A stretch of 6,199 nucleotides of DNA. Origin: Nitrospirota bacterium (lineage in GTDB: Bacteria; Nitrospirota; Thermodesulfovibrionia; Thermodesulfovibrionales; JdFR-85). Of this stretch, positions 5,028-6,199 are shown piece after piece. The stretch lies in contig QIJG01000027.1 of assembly GCA_003232715.1 (NCBI GenBank), positions 1-6,199 on the forward strand, in the 5' to 3' direction. Under the pieces are notes generated by a model that did not search any database, was not told the DNA's origin, and saw only the letters and a list, made by a program, of their open reading frames with translations. Position 1 is the first letter of the stretch, and every line of letters starts with the position of its first letter. Made by a program: the position numbers and the translations under genes.

Positions 5028-5783
5028 ATGAAAATTTTAGTTGCAGAAGACAATCGGGAGCAGCAAATGTTAATCGAAATTTTAATGGACAATTGGGGCT
5101 ATGGATTTGACATAGCTTCGAATGGTCGAAAGACTGTTGAGCTTGCCAAGAAAAATGAAGGGAAATACGATCTATGCCTGATGGACATTGATATGCCTAT
5201 TATGGATGGATTTGAAGCAACAAAAATAATGCGCCGTAAAATACAATATTTCCCCATTATGGCTGTGACAGGGAATTCAGGATATAAGGACAATCTTTTG
5301 GAAGTCGGAATAGACGAATATTTGCAAAAGCCTTATGGTTCCGATAAACTTTATGCTAAAATTAATGAGTTAACCGTTAAAGCAGTAAAGATATATAAAG
5401 AGCAAAATCAAATTATTTTAGTTAAGGAGATGCCGATGAATCCGGATGAGTTGAAAGAACTAAGGGAACTGGACACAAAAGGATTAGCAAAATTCAGTTT
5501 AATCGATACTGGCTATAAATTTATCGTTCATAAGAATCTACAAAATAAAATCTCTCATGATTTTGTTGCCAAGGGGAAGCTATTATCAGAATTTCTTGAC
5601 CGCTCCACAGATGATCCTGGCATCATCCACGTATATGCTTCAAATCTACATGCCAGCAAGAGACATATCTTGCCCGAAGTCCTTGAGCAATTGGCGCAAA
5701 AGGAAGACGAAGAAATGAAAAACTATACCGCTAAAGCAGAGTATCCAGAAAAAGAAAATTCGGAATCCTTAAAGAGTTCATAA
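5028..5783 (+). CDS. Response regulator: receiver domain plus unrecognised C-terminal domain
   Basis: This 251-residue cytoplasmic protein starts with a complete receiver domain (1-120). It has acidic Glu7-Asp8, the phosphoryl-accepting Asp53 in LCLMDIDMPIMDG, switch Thr81 in MAVTGNSGY and Lys101 in YLQKPY, so it should accept phosphate from a histidine kinase. No kinase is encoded nearby. After a linker, residues about 137-225 form a helical region (MNPDELKELRELDTKGL..., HDFVAKGKLLSEFLDR, HILPEVLEQLAQK) that I do not recognise. It is not an evident helix-turn-helix, GGDEF, EAL, HD-GYP or AAA+ output. The tail (226-251) is charged and probably disordered. The ribosome site is weak (GAGAGAAG, 5017-5024). 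A better one inside the gene precedes Met137. The gene has its own promoter and is divergent from the transporter. Confidence 0.85.
   Translation: MKILVAEDNREQQMLIEILMDNWGYGFDIASNGRKTVELAKKNEGKYDLCLMDIDMPIMDGFEATKIMRRKIQYFPIMAVTGNSGYKDNLLEVGIDEYLQKPYGSDKLYAKINELTVKAVKIYKEQNQIILVKEMPMNPDELKELRELDTKGLAKFSLIDTGYKFIVHKNLQNKISHDFVAKGKLLSEFLDRSTDDPGIIHVYASNLHASKRHILPEVLEQLAQKEDEEMKNYTAKAEYPEKENSESLKSS
5424..5438 (+). promoter_or_regulatory. Internal Shine-Dalgarno and in-frame ATG within the response regulator gene
   Basis: AAGGAG (5424-5429) sits 6 bases before ATG 5436, which is codon 137 of the response regulator. Translation from here would give a 115-residue protein consisting only of the C-terminal domain. 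The site is stronger than the one at the gene's own start and falls exactly at the domain junction. Confidence 0.4.
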
Positions 5784-5869
5784 CAATCGGATGCATTCGG
5801 GTGTGCCAGCGGTGCTCTTTTTGATTTTGATTATTCTTAGTATGCAAACAGTTTTTTAGCAAGCTGACG

Positions 5870-5998
5870 TCATTCAGGCAGGCACTGGTTCCTCATATCA
5901 GCCATGACCCCCTTCCTGACCTCCAGGGGCTCATGAGTCATTGCTTTTATCAGATTTTCCGAACTTGAGTCTGGATTCAGAATGATAGTATTGACCAT
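5870..5998 (-). CDS. Possible small ORF or gene remnant, 42 codons
   Basis: ATG 5998 opens a frame that ends at TGA 5870-5872. It contains MVNTIILNPDSSSENLIKAM followed by THEPLEVRKGVMADMRNQCL. The mixed, non-repetitive composition with alternating charged and hydrophobic residues looks protein-like, and the frame stays open upstream for more than 20 further codons (…GRILTGCCPNRN) to a TAA near 6067 without another start codon. The AGGA at only 2 bases from the ATG is a poor ribosome site. I recognise no family. It could be a small protein, the tail of a degraded gene, or chance. Confidence 0.22.
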   Translation of the reverse strand: MVNTIILNPDSSSENLIKAMTHEPLEVRKGVMADMRNQCLPE

Positions 5999-6032
5999 AT
6001 TCCTGTTTGGGCAACAGCCCGTTAAGATGCGG

Positions 6033-6066
6033 CCTTTTCCTCTCCTCTCTGCCCCCTTCCCTTTTT
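6033..6066. other. 34-base pyrimidine tract
   Basis: The plus strand is C or T throughout except for one G at 6051, ending in CCCTTTTT. The opposite strand is therefore a purine run with several GGA/GGAG words. No protein-coding explanation is evident. Confidence 0.6.
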
Positions 6067-6086
6067 AAAACGAGCCTGTAATTGTA

Positions 6087-6102
6087 AAGGTATATTTACC
6101 TT
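6087..6102. repeat. Perfect inverted repeat AAGGTA-TATT-TACCTT
   Basis: Six-base arms (6087-6092 and 6097-6102) flank a four-base AT centre. It lies about 70 bases upstream of the ATG at 6172, a plausible position for an operator near that gene's promoter. It lacks a following T-run long enough to be a terminator. The assignment as a protein-binding site is inference. Confidence 0.4.
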
Positions 6103-6171
6103 CTTTTCTGGCGCATCCGGGTTTCTAATGGGAGCATACAATATATAGTAGAAAGAGTATAGAATAAGGAT

Positions 6172-6199
6172 ATGGACGAGAAAAGGCTTTTTACAAAGA
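6172..6199 (+). CDS. Start of a gene running off the right end
   Basis: ATG 6172 follows AAGGA closely (AATAAGGATATG) and opens with MDEKRLFTK before the window ends. Nine codons are too few to assign a family; the ribosome site and position after a long spacer are the only evidence that it is a real start. Confidence 0.4.

Larger units (their letters stand above)
5784..6171. other. Gene-poor stretch between the response regulator and the next gene
   Basis: No ORF longer than about 60 codons is convincing in these 388 bases. The stretch contains a T-rich run after the response regulator (5817-5835) without a clear hairpin, one small minus-strand ORF (5870-5998), a pyrimidine tract (6033-6066) and a perfect short palindrome (6087-6102). 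The last 70 bases are AT-rich and probably hold the promoter of the gene at 6172, but I cannot define a -35/-10 pair. Confidence 0.5.

Noticed and set aside
5784..5835. Rho-independent terminator after the response regulator
   Set aside because: A CTCTTTTTG run is present, but I could not find a stable complementary stem before it.

Overview
The window looks like chromosomal accessory DNA from an anaerobic or microaerophilic Gram-negative bacterium, perhaps Nitrospirota or Desulfobacterota. That placement rests only on the general look of the proteins and I hold it loosely. Spacers are AT-rich, Shine-Dalgarno sites are strong (AGGAGG types), and there are no rRNA or tRNA genes, insertion sequences or CRISPR arrays.

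Layout. At the left edge (1-38, minus) the first 12 codons of a glutaredoxin-like protein run off the window. A good intrinsic terminator (150-181) separates it from a two-gene minus-strand operon: a DoxX-family membrane protein (704-1159) followed by a PNPOx-like flavin-binding split-barrel protein (239-682). A divergent promoter region (about 1160-1303) separates that operon from a plus-strand cluster: an HxlR-family regulator (1304-1633), a chorismate mutase-like domain fused to a cupin (1672-2307), a YciI-like protein (2356-2628) and a zinc-dependent MDR dehydrogenase (2625-3559). The dehydrogenase has lost roughly ten codons and its reading frame near the C-terminus. A minus-strand concentrative nucleoside transporter (4815-3566) converges on it and carries two separate +1 frameshifts. 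Further right lies an orphan response regulator with an unrecognised C-terminal domain (5028-5783), then about 390 bases with at most one tiny ORF, a pyrimidine tract and a short palindrome. The first nine codons of another gene begin at 6172.

How the genes may work together. An HxlR regulator divergent from a DoxX gene recalls the quinone- and thiol-responsive CatR/CatD arrangement of Bacillus. The flavin-type split-barrel protein and the nearby glutaredoxin fit a redox theme. The plus-strand arm adds an aromatic-precursor domain (chorismate mutase/PchB-like), a cupin, a YciI protein and a dehydrogenase. A reasonable but unproven reading is a redox- or aromatic-responsive module in which HxlR controls both arms.

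The most notable points are the chorismate mutase-cupin fusion inside an HxlR/DoxX locus, two adjacent convergent genes that are both broken, and an in-frame internal translation start that could make the response regulator's C-terminal domain as a separate protein.
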